Source: CAZOEL01 sp964578835 (GTDB lineage: Bacteria; Desulfobacterota; Syntrophobacteria; Syntrophobacterales; Syntrophobacteraceae). From it: a stretch of 53,430 nt of DNA. The stretch is taken from assembly GCA_964578835.1 (NCBI GenBank), contig CAZOEL010000047.1, forward strand, positions 1-53,430. Reading direction: 5' to 3'. Both the position numbers and the translations under genes were made by a program. Positions 16,590 to 25,239 of this stretch are shown here, in pieces. Numbering within the stretch: position 1 is the first letter of the stretch; every line of letters starts with the position of its first letter. The notes below the pieces were generated by a model. That model worked only from the letters and a program-made list of their open reading frames with translations, was not told the DNA's origin and did no database searches.

Positions 16590-17008
16590 GATTGCCTTCT
16601 GATGCTTTCGATATTGTACGATTTGACTCTGTCTTTGAACGCCCATTGCACCGTAACCCTTAAAAAAAGGACATAGGGATTTGAAGTATCGGTCGCAACT
16701 CTTCTCGTGACCGTGAAATTCGTCGGGGCTTTCCTCACTGTCCTGGAGACCGTAGCCGTGGTATCGGTAAAACCGTCGACCGCATTGACGCTCAGAACAG
16801 GGGCTCCCCATCTGGCGTTTCTAAGATTCTCCATCTGCTCTTGAGCGATCTTTATGGCTTCCGAGCGCATCAAATTGTTCTGATTGTAATCGAGAGCGGC
16901 GAAGGCTCCAATTAGCGCTCCCAGCAACCCAACGAGCAGGACGAACATGGAGATCAACACTTCAATGAGCGTGAATCCTCGCTTATCTCGGGACACAGTT
17001 GGCTCCAT
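16586..17008 (-). CDS. pilV: PilV-like minor pilin
   Basis: The 140-residue protein has a prepilin N-terminus RDKRG then FTLIEVLISMFVLLVGLLG with Glu at +5. The region around NLMRSEAIKIAQEQMENLRN is typical of PilV. It overlaps fimT by 26 bp and pilW by 4 bp, as expected for a coupled minor-pilin operon. Confidence 0.87.
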   Translation of the reverse strand: MEPTVSRDKRGFTLIEVLISMFVLLVGLLGALIGAFAALDYNQNNLMRSEAIKIAQEQMENLRNARWGAPVLSVNAVDGFTDTTATVSRTVRKAPTNFTVTRRVATDTSNPYVLFLRVTVQWAFKDRVKSYNIESIRRQS

Positions 17009-17477
17009 TCATTTTTCCCATTTTGATTCGGGTTCTCGACACGCTCACACAATCCTGAGCGGCTCCGTAACCGGGGGCTATGGAGAAACTGATCGGGCTC
17101 CAGCAGAAGCCTCTTCCATCGAAATCCACACTGGCGCGGGCGGCATTGCTGGATGTCACGGTAAACTTTGCGGTCTTCGAGTTGTCGACCTGATCCGTAC
17201 CCGAATCGTCTATATCGTTGTCGTTGTTGGAGTCTCTCCTGAGCTCATAGGAAGTGAAGCCGGCTCCGCCTCCCCACCACAAGCCACAGGCGACCTTCTC
17301 GCTGTAGGATTGTATCCGGGCGGCTTGAAGATCGTTGTAGAGCGTTGAAATTTGATCTTGAACATCGTGCTTGCGCTTCCAACTCGAATAAGCCGGGACG
17401 CCCAAAGCCGAAATCATGGTGAAGATGACCATCACAACGAGCAATTCCACGAGCGTGAAGCCGTCCCGCTTTTTCAT
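16983..17477 (-). CDS. fimT: FimT/GspH-type minor pseudopilin
   Basis: The 164-residue protein starts MKKRDG then FTLVELLVVMVIFTMISALG (prepilin site, Glu at +5) and has the GspH-like C-terminal domain (SVDFDGRGF near residue 115). ATG 17477, with GGAGGG 6 nt upstream, overlaps the pilY1 stop by 4 bp. A surface loop contains an Asp/Asn run (DSNNDNDIDDSGTD). Confidence 0.85.
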   Translation of the reverse strand: MKKRDGFTLVELLVVMVIFTMISALGVPAYSSWKRKHDVQDQISTLYNDLQAARIQSYSEKVACGLWWGGGAGFTSYELRRDSNNDNDIDDSGTDQVDNSKTAKFTVTSSNAARASVDFDGRGFCWSPISFSIAPGYGAAQDCVSVSRTRIKMGKMNGANCVPR

Positions 17478-20400
17478 CTTTCCCTCCAGTGCAGGATCCT
17501 GCCGTCCAAGGGTTGATACGGAGGAACGAAAGGAGGCGAATTCTCGGGCGGCACACCCGCCATCCATTCCGAGCACCGGTTATTATTTAAAGAGAAGGAC
17601 TCGGCGGAGCTGAGCGCAGTGATCTCTCCGGTGGAAGTCTGCAGATATAACGTGCCGGTATTCTGCTGAGCGCTATAGCCCGCACAGGATGTGTCGGAAA
17701 TGGCCAGCCCCATGGCGCAATTGAGGCCCCACACTCTGGTTCTGCCTCCGAAGCCGCACAAATCCGCCGTGGGCTCGGTGGTGGTGAAGAATACGGCATT
17801 ATAGCTCGTCACCGTCGGATCTGTGATGCCTCGCTCCTTGAGATATCCCGCTTCCGGGCCGTTGAGATCCCAGTACCAGGCATCCGCCTTGTTTTTATCA
17901 GCCAGATCCGAACAGAAATTCTTATCGTTTCCATGACCGAAGTTGATATTGGGCTGGTCGCACGCATTGTTTTCATCACAAAGAATCGGCGCTCCCATAA
18001 TGAAGTCATATTGAGGCGTGTATGTTTCTCCGGAAGAAAAATAGCGACCGGAAGTGGCGTACACATACCATCGGTTGAAGCATTTGGCGAATTCGACTTT
18101 TGCCGTAATAGGCTTTTGGGCAAGGTTGAGGTAACTGGTGTTATAGTCCCATAGCGCCGGGTCGGTATTGCCGGTCCAAAGCTTGATAATTCCTCCCGAA
18201 TAATTCCCAACGCTGCTGACCTTGGTAAATCCGAGAAACACAAAGTCCGTATTGCCATCGGCATTCATGTCCAGGCCGGTGGTATACAATCTACCGCCGA
18301 AACTGTTAGCCGCGCTGTTTCCGAAGTCGTACTCATACACACTGTTGACTGTAAGGTTGCTATTTAGCCTTAGCGTGAAAGTTCGCAGGCTTTGCGTGCT
18401 GGTTCCCGTGCGGGTAGTGGGGCCGGAAGCAAACATGACGTAGTGGTTCCCGCCCCTTTCTATAACTGCCGGGCCGGAATAACTGTAACCCAGTCTGGGA
18501 TGAGCGAATTCCCATAGAAACACCGGCGCTTCCGGGTTGGTGACATCCAGGGCGAAGTAGGAGGAAAGCCCCACACAGTTATCAGAGTAGCAAGTATAAG
18601 GGGAATCCGGGTCGCAGGCGGCGGAGAGGCTGGGACAGGTGTCGTCAGGCGCGGTGCAAGTGTACTTTTCTATGCACTGCCTGTAAGGATTTGTGCCGCA
18701 CTGATTGTCTCCATTGCACGAATTAAGTGGTGATTGAAATGTCTTCGTCGCCGGATCGAAGCAGTATTTGTTCGAGCTCGCGGTACAGGCGCCTCCACCA
18801 AGCCTCATGCCGCCAATGAGCACCTTCTTGTCTCCCATATCCACAATGTATGGGCTGAGATCCACCGTGTATTGATGGCAATAGCTATTGGAAGCCAGAC
18901 AACGCAGATAGGGAAGCGCATTCTTGGGGATGAAGGCCCACAGTTCGTCGCCTAGTTCGCCGGCTCCAAAGTTGTCCAATCGCGCTACCTGCGGGGAAGA
19001 GCTCATTGGGGAGAGAATTCCGGTCTTGAAGGCGTGGAGCATTCCGTCATTGGCTCCAACGAATACCGCGCTTTCCTTCTTCGCGCATGTCCCGCCGATG
19101 GCAGAACAGTCGGCATTCGTCGCGCAGTGTGTCGAAGTGAAGTCGCCTACCGCGTCTTTACAGAAATGGTAATCGCTCACGACTCTTGGCGTCGAGTAAA
19201 TAATGTCTCCAAGCTTCCATGTTTTGTTGACATTGCTCCCTATCGTGACCGTTCTATCCCTGCAGCCAGTGAGGTCATTACCGTACATATAGCTGATCAC
19301 ATTATTATAACTGGCGCTCGCAGTAGAGCCCGTAAGACATGCATCGAAGGTGCTTCCCAAGTTCGCTGGGTTATAGGCGGAGGGTGTGCTGAACGGAACA
19401 AGAGTATTCGATGAGCCGACCGTATAGATGTTTCTTGCGCCGGGATCTTTCAGAAAGAGCTGATAGCCCGCTTCCCAAATCGGCGTAACGCCGTCCAGCG
19501 TCACTGTTGCGGAAGTATTGGCGCCATCGTTTTCAAGGTCGCCGTCGGCATTGCTGTCGTTCCTCAACGCAATCTGAAGCCCCTCCGCTTCAGTGAAATT
19601 GAATTCCATCGCGCGGTCTTGCTGAAGATTCAAGATCAAATCATGGTTTGTGTCTTCTCGGATGTTGCTTTTGGTCTTGGAGACATAAAACCAATAATCA
19701 TAAAGAAAGCCGGTCCAGAGAATATCCTCGAGTCCAAACAGCTTGGAAGGATAGAATACCGCCTGCATGATGTTGGCGCCTTTTTGCGCCTTCTCCGACA
19801 GGATGGAAATCGATGTGCCGGAGGCCACGCGTTTCAAGATATCGCCCAAAATTGCGCCAAGCGTATTCACCATCTCAGTAGCGTTGTCAACATAATAGGC
19901 ATGCCCGTTGACAGCAGTGCCTCCCTCTGTCGCCATTTCATCGAGCTTCGCTTTCGCCTGATCGGTGAGGCCCAGTCCTAAGACATAGGTTTTGACATCA
20001 AAAGTATAATTTGTGCCGGATAGGCTCTTTGTTATGTTTCTAAGGGCCTGCAGCTTCGTCTTGACCGTAGGCATGAGCTGGGCCGCCGTCTTGGCGGTTC
20101 CGCTCTCATCGACGCTGGGCAATCCGTCGGTCACATAGACGATGAAGTTTTTCTGACATCTGAGGTTAATGGGACTGTTGGCTCCCTTAAAATAATCGAG
20201 GGCCGACTGAAGCGTTCCGGCCGTAGGCGTAAGGCCCGCATTGACGATATAATCGCAGCCCGTATTTTTGTTGGCGGCGGTGCAGCTCATGTACTCGGTC
20301 TCGGTCTTGAGAGCGAGCTTGGTCATCAGGTTTGCATAGGTTGAAGTCGTGACTCCGCTGCTATTTACGAGATCGTTTACTCTAACATTGGGGCTGTCGT

Positions 20401-21316
20401 CGATGAATCCTCCTCCCGGCGAGGAATTGGAAAACCATGTTTGACCAACTTGATACCACATGAGCCTTCTTCCGAAATCGTAATACCCTAGAGCGAAGTC
20501 CGAATCGGTAGGATTCAAAGTATAGGTGGCGTTGGAGCCTCCATAACCAGTCGAGCCATCACTGGTCCCCGTTTTCTGAGTGTAGCATTTGTAAGTGTCG
20601 TAAGTTGCGCCCTCATTACTATTATAGGCGGAGGAATAACAATAATCCGTGCCCTGGCCCGAGCTCGCGTAAAAAGGGAGAGCCTGCTTGTAATAGATAT
20701 AGTTGGACGTATCGGAGAGGTTAGTCTTGCGTTGCGTTTTTGGGTAAACCAGATCGCAATACCTGTTTCGCTGTTCGCTGCCCACTGCGTAGTTCGTGAG
20801 AATCTCGTCCATATAGGTCGCATCGAACAAGCTGGCGTCGGGCTGAGCGCGACAGCTGGTTTCGCAAGCCGATAACGCGGCGTTTGCCGTGCTGCCTGTG
20901 TTGTCCTTACAGTACTGCTGGCATTCCGGAGGCGGGTTCGGACAATAGGACTTCGGCTCATACGAAGCGAAGTAAGGGCTGTTGTGCAGATAATTGCTCG
21001 CGATCGACCCCGGAAGCGTGTAAGTCATCACGCCTAATCGGAGCTTATCCTTGAGCAGAGCAATCAATTGGATCAAAGCCTCCCTTGCGACGTACGCCTT
21101 ACTGGCGGAGGAGAACGAACCGGCTGCGTTGCCGTAAAAGTCTTCGTCCATACTATTTGAGTTATCAAGTATTATCAAAACATTGGGCTTTACGCCCGCA
21201 GTGATGAACGGAGGTGTGCTACAATCGGAAGAGCAATCATAACCGGGCGCGTTGGATGCGCCCACAACAAAAATCGAAATAAGAGCCACAACAAATATTG
21301 CAAAACCCTTTCTCAT
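17474..21316 (-). CDS. pilY1: PilY1-like pilus tip adhesin/assembly protein with VWA-like domain
   Basis: This 1280-residue secreted protein has a signal peptide (residues 1-26) and then a von Willebrand factor A-like region with the MIDAS start Asp-51-x-Ser-53-x-Ser-55 (IILDNSNSMDE). The C-terminal half matches the PilY1/PilC beta-propeller: SAVFVGANDGMLHAFKTG, ELWAFIPKNALPYL, and an EF-hand-like calcium loop DMNADGNTDF starting at Asp-1016. It contains many cysteines (over 30), mostly in paired clusters, pointing to disulfide bonding. PilY1 sits at pilus tips and regulates extension, retraction and adhesion. Start ATG 21316 has GAGG 8 nt upstream. Confidence 0.9.
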   Translation of the reverse strand: MRKGFAIFVVALISIFVVGASNAPGYDCSSDCSTPPFITAGVKPNVLIILDNSNSMDEDFYGNAAGSFSSASKAYVAREALIQLIALLKDKLRLGVMTYTLPGSIASNYLHNSPYFASYEPKSYCPNPPPECQQYCKDNTGSTANAALSACETSCRAQPDASLFDATYMDEILTNYAVGSEQRNRYCDLVYPKTQRKTNLSDTSNYIYYKQALPFYASSGQGTDYCYSSAYNSNEGATYDTYKCYTQKTGTSDGSTGYGGSNATYTLNPTDSDFALGYYDFGRRLMWYQVGQTWFSNSSPGGGFIDDSPNVRVNDLVNSSGVTTSTYANLMTKLALKTETEYMSCTAANKNTGCDYIVNAGLTPTAGTLQSALDYFKGANSPINLRCQKNFIVYVTDGLPSVDESGTAKTAAQLMPTVKTKLQALRNITKSLSGTNYTFDVKTYVLGLGLTDQAKAKLDEMATEGGTAVNGHAYYVDNATEMVNTLGAILGDILKRVASGTSISILSEKAQKGANIMQAVFYPSKLFGLEDILWTGFLYDYWFYVSKTKSNIREDTNHDLILNLQQDRAMEFNFTEAEGLQIALRNDSNADGDLENDGANTSATVTLDGVTPIWEAGYQLFLKDPGARNIYTVGSSNTLVPFSTPSAYNPANLGSTFDACLTGSTASASYNNVISYMYGNDLTGCRDRTVTIGSNVNKTWKLGDIIYSTPRVVSDYHFCKDAVGDFTSTHCATNADCSAIGGTCAKKESAVFVGANDGMLHAFKTGILSPMSSSPQVARLDNFGAGELGDELWAFIPKNALPYLRCLASNSYCHQYTVDLSPYIVDMGDKKVLIGGMRLGGGACTASSNKYCFDPATKTFQSPLNSCNGDNQCGTNPYRQCIEKYTCTAPDDTCPSLSAACDPDSPYTCYSDNCVGLSSYFALDVTNPEAPVFLWEFAHPRLGYSYSGPAVIERGGNHYVMFASGPTTRTGTSTQSLRTFTLRLNSNLTVNSVYEYDFGNSAANSFGGRLYTTGLDMNADGNTDFVFLGFTKVSSVGNYSGGIIKLWTGNTDPALWDYNTSYLNLAQKPITAKVEFAKCFNRWYVYATSGRYFSSGETYTPQYDFIMGAPILCDENNACDQPNINFGHGNDKNFCSDLADKNKADAWYWDLNGPEAGYLKERGITDPTVTSYNAVFFTTTEPTADLCGFGGRTRVWGLNCAMGLAISDTSCAGYSAQQNTGTLYLQTSTGEITALSSAESFSLNNNRCSEWMAGVPPENSPPFVPPYQPLDGRILHWRER

Positions 21317-21367
21317 GACATCATCCTCACAACAATAGACAGTAGTCTTTCCGTCGAATTGCACACC

Positions 21368-21667
21368 CTACTTTATGATCACGCTCATCAATCGCCCTCC
21401 CTTAAAATGGAGCTCGGCGATTTTCATCTTGGTCCTGGAATGTGTGTTGTGGATGATCTTGACATCGCTGTTGATGGCGTATTGAGAGCCATCCTTAGCA
21501 TATATGAAGTTCTTATCCATACTCTCGACAATAATGTTGACCACCGCCTCATCCGTTTGACCGGCGTCCCCGGATGCATTTCCTTGCTGAACAGCCGTAA
21601 CGGCGTAGATATTAAAAGGCGCTGCTATCCAAGCTATCATCAACAACAGGAAAAGACTTTTTGACAT
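21368..21667 (-). CDS. Small secreted protein within the pilus operon
   Basis: The 99-residue protein has a signal peptide (residues 1-22, ending NIYA) and a compact beta-rich mature part with YAKDGSQYAINSDVKI. AGGAGG precedes the start. It lies between the pilin and pilY1 genes on the same strand, 51 bp before pilY1, so it is probably exported with the pilus proteins. I do not recognise the family; a periplasmic helper for PilY1 or the minor pilins is a guess from position. Confidence 0.7.
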   Translation of the reverse strand: MSKSLFLLLMIAWIAAPFNIYAVTAVQQGNASGDAGQTDEAVVNIIVESMDKNFIYAKDGSQYAINSDVKIIHNTHSRTKMKIAELHFKGGRLMSVIIK

Positions 21668-21793
21668 AACGAACCTCCTGTTTTCTAATCCGGATCGATT
21701 TGCCTTATGAAGCTTCCTTCCGGCTCTTATTTCTTCTTTGAGAAAGCCTTCTATACTTCTTCCACAGACGCAAAAGAGCCAGGGGGGAATCGA

Positions 21794-22273
21794 TCAATCA
21801 AAAAGCGCCTTGAAAACGGAAAATTTGAGCGCGCCTTCATTCGTCACTACTGGAACATTGGTTCCGGAGCTTACAAAAATTCTGTCCGTTGGGGCGTAGC
21901 TGTAAATCTTTCTGGTCGATGCAATCCGGTAATAAGTTCCGCCATTTACAGCTTCGACTGAAAAAGAGTAGAATTGGAGCCTTGCGCTGTTGAGGCAAGA
22001 GGCATTCCCACAGTCGCTCAAGCAGGCAGCGTTACTGAGAAAGGACGGAAGACAGCCGATAGTTCCCGCATAACGACCATTATCGGCCAGAAATTCTTCC
22101 ATTTCGAGCCTCGCCGTCAGCAGGGAGCCGGTTCCTTCGCTTTGTCGGACCCTATTGATATGGTTGAGATAACCAGGAACCGCCACAGCGGCCAGAATCG
22201 CCGTAATGGCAACCACGATCATTAGCTCCACGAGAGTGAAGCCTCCCTCGCGAGATGCAGAATTCTTTAGCAT
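21794..22273 (-). CDS. PilE-like type IV pilin
   Basis: The 159-residue protein has a classic prepilin site SREGG then FTLVELMIVVAITAILAAVA with Glu at +5. The C-terminal domain has four cysteines (CLPSFLSNAACLSDCGNASC), suitable for disulfides. ATG 22273, with GAGGG 6 nt upstream, gives a 15-residue leader; an in-frame start at 22312 would be longer than usual. It is the first gene after the c-di-GMP riboswitch. Whether it is the major or a minor pilin is undecided; PilE of minor pilin operons is the nearest comparison. Confidence 0.85.
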   Translation of the reverse strand: MLKNSASREGGFTLVELMIVVAITAILAAVAVPGYLNHINRVRQSEGTGSLLTARLEMEEFLADNGRYAGTIGCLPSFLSNAACLSDCGNASCLNSARLQFYSFSVEAVNGGTYYRIASTRKIYSYAPTDRIFVSSGTNVPVVTNEGALKFSVFKALFD

Positions 22274-22605
22274 TTCATCCCTCAACAGAACTGCAGCGTT
22301 AACTTCATTCATGGCTTTTAGAAATTGCCGTAAGCTCCAGGATTATTCCTGCACAAAGCTCAAAAGAGAACAACGCATAGCTTGGAAGCCAAGTCCGTTT
22401 GGAAAGGAGCACGCCTTCAAACTTTGCTGCTTCAACGAGCTTGACGCCGACACACGGTAATAAGAGTCTCGATGATGCAGCTCAAGCGATCTCGTGCTGA
22501 TGAGGATAGTAAAAGGCAGGCAGGAAACGAATTATTGACGCGCTTTCTCCGCGGACTGCAATCTCCCCGTTTAGCAGACTGCAAGAGAAAACCATCAAAG
22601 GCTTT
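22274..22605 (-). other. Long leader between riboswitch and pilin gene
   Basis: About 330 nt without a credible gene separate the aptamer from the pilin start. Just after the aptamer, the 3' strand of its closing stem can form an alternative hairpin (CCAGGC with GCCT plus TGG) followed by TTTTCTCTT, a possible switchable terminator near 22580-22615. The remainder shows no feature I recognise. Confidence 0.4.
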
Positions 22606-22697
22606 CGATCGCCTGGCAACCCTGCCGCCATATCCAAAAGGACTTAGGCCAAGAGCTTTGCGTCCCACCCTTTCGGATGGTTTGCCTTTTTCAACCG
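22606..22697 (-). promoter_or_regulatory. Cyclic di-GMP-I (GEMM) riboswitch aptamer
   Basis: On the minus strand the order of conserved GEMM-I elements is complete: GGCAAACC (22686-22679), a CCATCC-GAAA-GGGTGG hairpin (22680-22665), GACGCAAAGC (22664-22655), GGCCTAAG, TATGGCGGCAGGGTTGCC, and a closing stem CGGTTG (22697-22692) with CGATCG (22611-22606). The GAAA tetraloop and the CCUAAG...UAUGG 11-nt receptor are both canonical. It lies upstream of and in line with the pilin operon ending at 14871, so it should make pilus expression respond to c-di-GMP. The base corresponding to the ligand-discriminating G20 of the V. cholerae Vc2 aptamer appears to be G, pointing to c-di-GMP rather than cGAMP; that alignment was by eye. 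Confidence 0.93.
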
Positions 22698-22770
22698 ACC
22701 ATTACGCCTCATCAGAAGCATACGCAGAGACAATAGTCAAGTTGAATCTTTCAGGTTCTCAACTTCATTC

Positions 22771-23595
22771 TCAACGCATCCCGAGCACCCTCACTTTGAC
22801 GCTATTATCCAGGTCTCCTTCTTCGTCGCCACTCATACGCGCCTGGCTCGTCTGAAGATTGATCTTACCGACTGCGGCGCTATACGTATCATATTTTGTA
22901 TCTGCGCTTATATCTTCGCAAAACCCGGATTCCGGAAGCTCATATTCCTGGACTACAACGCCAAGCCTGTTGCCCTTGGACAGTTGGGCCAGGCCAAAGA
23001 CGCAAAGATTGGCCGCTTTACCGTAAAAACTGTAAACATTTAGCAATCCCGTATCATTCAGGACATCAAAGATTTGGATATATTCCGTCTTTTTATCATC
23101 CTTGAACACATCCTTCCTGATAGTCCATCTGCCGGAGATATCCGCCAGAGGCTCGGCCACGACGCCCTTGAACGTCAGAGCCCCATTAGTTGTCGATCTG
23201 CCCTTGATCGTGATCTTGTCGCCTCTTTTATTAACCGTAGCCTGAAAGCTCATCGTGTCCAATCGTTCTTCAGTTCCGGGCGGACTCTGCAAGAAGCCCA
23301 CTGCCTGTCCGAAGCTGTCGTACTCCCAGTACCCCTCAACCGTGGTAAAGCCGAAGGTAATTTCGGAAGGCGAATCCTTTTTCGGGGAGGGCGCGACAAG
23401 CATATATCCATCTACATAGTAATCGCCATAAAAGGTCAAATATGCCGAGCCTTTATTTGCTCCCGTAACACTGCAGTCCCACGTCATCGCTCCATCCGGC
23501 CCCGCGGGGGAATTCCCCCCGTTTGCGGCGCTTCCGGAACAAAATATTGCGGCGACAGCCAACCATACAATTGCAATAAGCTCCTTTTTTCTCAT
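22771..23595 (-). CDS. Secreted beta-rich protein of unknown function
   Basis: The 274-residue protein has a signal peptide (MRKKELIAIVWLAVAAIFCSGSAA, about residues 1-24). A lipobox reading around FCSGS is imperfect. The mature part is rich in strands with repeated Thr/Gly-Tyr/Phe patterns (AYLTFYGDYYVDGYMLV, SFQATVNKRGDKITIKG, DISGRWTIRK). ATG 23595 is chosen over upstream in-frame starts because it puts the signal at the N-terminus. It ends just upstream of the pilus riboswitch on the same strand, so read-through could feed the pilus operon. I do not recognise the family. Confidence 0.65.
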   Translation of the reverse strand: MRKKELIAIVWLAVAAIFCSGSAANGGNSPAGPDGAMTWDCSVTGANKGSAYLTFYGDYYVDGYMLVAPSPKKDSPSEITFGFTTVEGYWEYDSFGQAVGFLQSPPGTEERLDTMSFQATVNKRGDKITIKGRSTTNGALTFKGVVAEPLADISGRWTIRKDVFKDDKKTEYIQIFDVLNDTGLLNVYSFYGKAANLCVFGLAQLSKGNRLGVVVQEYELPESGFCEDISADTKYDTYSAAVGKINLQTSQARMSGDEEGDLDNSVKVRVLGMR

Positions 23596-23764
23596 CCCGA
23601 CTGCATCCTTTCTCCAAATATGACGGCATATGGCAACTACTGTTTTGCGGAGGCGAAACATCTGTGATCAAGCTGATCCGTATTGAACGCGTCTCGATAT
23701 AGATAATCGGATTTCAAACTCGTTAACTGAAGGATTTTTTCAGCAGAAAAGATGCTAAGCCCTT

Positions 23765-23862
23765 AATCCCGCCAAAAGAGGCGCCGGATATTGGCGTGAT
23801 TAAGGCGTGATTAAGGACTTGTGGCTGGATTATGGCGTGAAATAAATACGCCTGGCGGGATT
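23765..23862. repeat. Tandem GGCGTGATTAA repeats inside an inverted repeat
   Basis: GGCGTGATTAA occurs twice in perfect tandem (23793-23803, 23804-23814), with a third variant GGCGTGAAATAA at 23834. They are flanked by the inverted pair AATCCCGCCA (23765-23774) and TGGCGGGATT (23853-23862). The block lies about 80-175 bp upstream of the sigma54-like promoter, where bacterial enhancer-binding proteins usually bind. That role is inference. Confidence 0.6.
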
Positions 23863-23915
23863 CCAATTGCGGGAAAACACAGATACGGCGTCACTGAAGA
23901 ATGCTTTATTGCGAT

Positions 23916-23931
23916 TGGCGCCCGTCTTGCA
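23916..23931 (+). promoter_or_regulatory. Sigma54 (RpoN)-type promoter
   Basis: TGGC (23916-23919) and TTGCA (23927-23931) have the exact -24/-12 spacing: GG at 23917 and GC at 23929 are 12 bp apart. The expected start is near 23941, where a GGGCAC run begins the possible small RNA. No protein gene follows on this strand for over 2 kb. Confidence 0.6.
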
Positions 23932-23940
23932 ACCATATTA

Positions 23941-24011
23941 GGGCACAAAGAGAAACCAACTCTTTCCTCCTCAAAGGCTAACCGGTTCTAGCCCCTCCGG
24001 TTAGCTTTTTT
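23941..24011 (+). ncRNA. Candidate sigma54-driven small RNA with anti-SD stretch
   Basis: The predicted transcript of about 71 nt has a 6-bp hairpin AAAGAG/CTCTTT (23947-23952 with 23960-23965), an unpaired CCTCCTC (23966-23972) complementary to Shine-Dalgarno sequences, and a strong intrinsic terminator. The terminator is a 9-bp GC-rich stem (23977-23985 with 23997-24005) followed by six Ts. Two hairpins with an exposed C/U-rich seed are typical of trans-acting small RNAs. Expression and targets are not shown by sequence. Confidence 0.5.
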
Positions 24012-24064
24012 ATTTTCGGAATCGTTGTCCGTTTTTCGTCTGCCCTTGTTTATTGTTTCACCAC

Positions 24065-24136
24065 CAACGCGAAACGCCGGGCGCAAGAAGCGGCTCACTC
24101 CATAAGCCATCATCCCGCGCCCGGCGTTTCGCGTTG
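24065..24136. repeat. Perfect 20-bp-arm palindrome with 32-nt loop
   Basis: Positions 24065-24084 pair perfectly with 24117-24136. The GC-rich arms contain GCGAAACGCCGGGCGC. The loop contains a small GGCT/AGCC hairpin. It lies between the small RNA and the convergent gene ending at 24175. There is no U tract. It may act as a terminator barrier or be a REP-like element; similar large palindromes occur at three other gene ends in the window. Confidence 0.7.
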
Positions 24137-24174
24137 TTAACAAATCAAATGTTTCTGCGCTTCCTCAGTGTTGT

Positions 24175-25107
24175 TTATGCTTCACGATCTGGGACAAGGC
24201 AACGGGAACCGTCCGCCTCTACGGTCACTCTGAACCCGAAGAGAGGAGCAAGGTCCGCAAAGCTCCGCCCAAAGACCAGCTCCAGAGTGTCCTCAGGAAT
24301 CTTAAGCTGTTCGCCCATGAAGCGACGGAAATGATCTTCATAAGCCATGAGCTCCGTCACTTCGTCGGCGGTTTTTCCTCTGCTTTCCTCGAGCCGTTTG
24401 AAAGCGTCACTGATCTTCTCGAAAGCGCACCGGCCGTTATGTTCGCTTATAAGCTCAAGAAGCAGCTCTACCCCTTTAAAAATATCGCGTCTGGTCAGAT
24501 ACGACTGTTCTGCAAGCTTCTTGGCTTCCGAAGGGTCCCAACAGGCTTGGGCTCGACATTGCAGCGGCCTATCGGCGTAAACCATACATTGATTGGTTGC
24601 ATCATCGAAAAGAACGCATTCTTGCGTATCCGGTTTTTCTCGGAGCTTAATCCTTTCGTCCAACAAAAAGAAAAGCTTTTCTTCGAAAGGAGACCTCACC
24701 GGCTCACCGCGTCTCAGGCAAAACAACTGGCTCCACGGGATTTTTCCCTGACGGAGGATATCAAGATCTTCCAGCATGAGCGTGGGACTACCCTTGCGGC
24801 AGCACTCTCCACATTGGACACAGACGGGGAGCAACTCCTGGATGGCCCGCTCACTCGATTCCAGCAGTCGTTTCCAGGAGCTTGTTCGTTCAGATTCCGT
24901 CATTCTGGGCCATCTTTTGAGGATTTCCTGGTAATCCGCACCCTGCTCCACCTGGTATTCAATGCGCTTGAGGGGCAGATCGCCCCCACTTTCATTCATG
25001 AGATTTTGCAGATGCTCGATCCACTTTTGTCGAAGCATTTCTTTGTCCCATGCGCCGGGATAATCGACCGGAAAATCCTTGTCGGGCTTTTCATTGGAAG
25101 AAGTCAT
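24175..25107 (-). CDS. YkgJ-family cysteine cluster protein
   Basis: The 310-residue protein contains the CxxCxxCC motif of the YkgJ/UPF0153 zinc-or-iron chelate family (Cys-96, 99, 102, 103 in PVCVQCGECC). The downstream conserved part is ECVLFDDATNQCMVYADRPLQC followed by RAQAC near residues 170-195. The N-terminal 90 residues are helical and family-specific. Proteins of this family bind metal and their biochemical role is generally unknown. GGGAG precedes ATG 25107. The next gene upstream on the strand is also cysteine-rich. Confidence 0.82.
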   Translation of the reverse strand: MTSSNEKPDKDFPVDYPGAWDKEMLRQKWIEHLQNLMNESGGDLPLKRIEYQVEQGADYQEILKRWPRMTESERTSSWKRLLESSERAIQELLPVCVQCGECCRKGSPTLMLEDLDILRQGKIPWSQLFCLRRGEPVRSPFEEKLFFLLDERIKLREKPDTQECVLFDDATNQCMVYADRPLQCRAQACWDPSEAKKLAEQSYLTRRDIFKGVELLLELISEHNGRCAFEKISDAFKRLEESRGKTADEVTELMAYEDHFRRFMGEQLKIPEDTLELVFGRSFADLAPLFGFRVTVEADGSRCLVPDREA

Positions 25108-25239
25108 GGATTGTTGCAGCTCCCTTGTTTCTATATAGTATCAGGATATTGAAAAAGCATTCAAACAATGTATTGTATCCGACAGAAGCAGAGAGATAAA
25201 CAAAGTTTTAAACAATCAAAAGGCGGCTTTCAGGGGAAT

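Noticed and set aside
22432..22668. Open frame on the minus strand between the riboswitch and the pilin gene
   Set aside because: It begins inside the GEMM aptamer, is Arg/Ser-rich and lacks a ribosome binding site.
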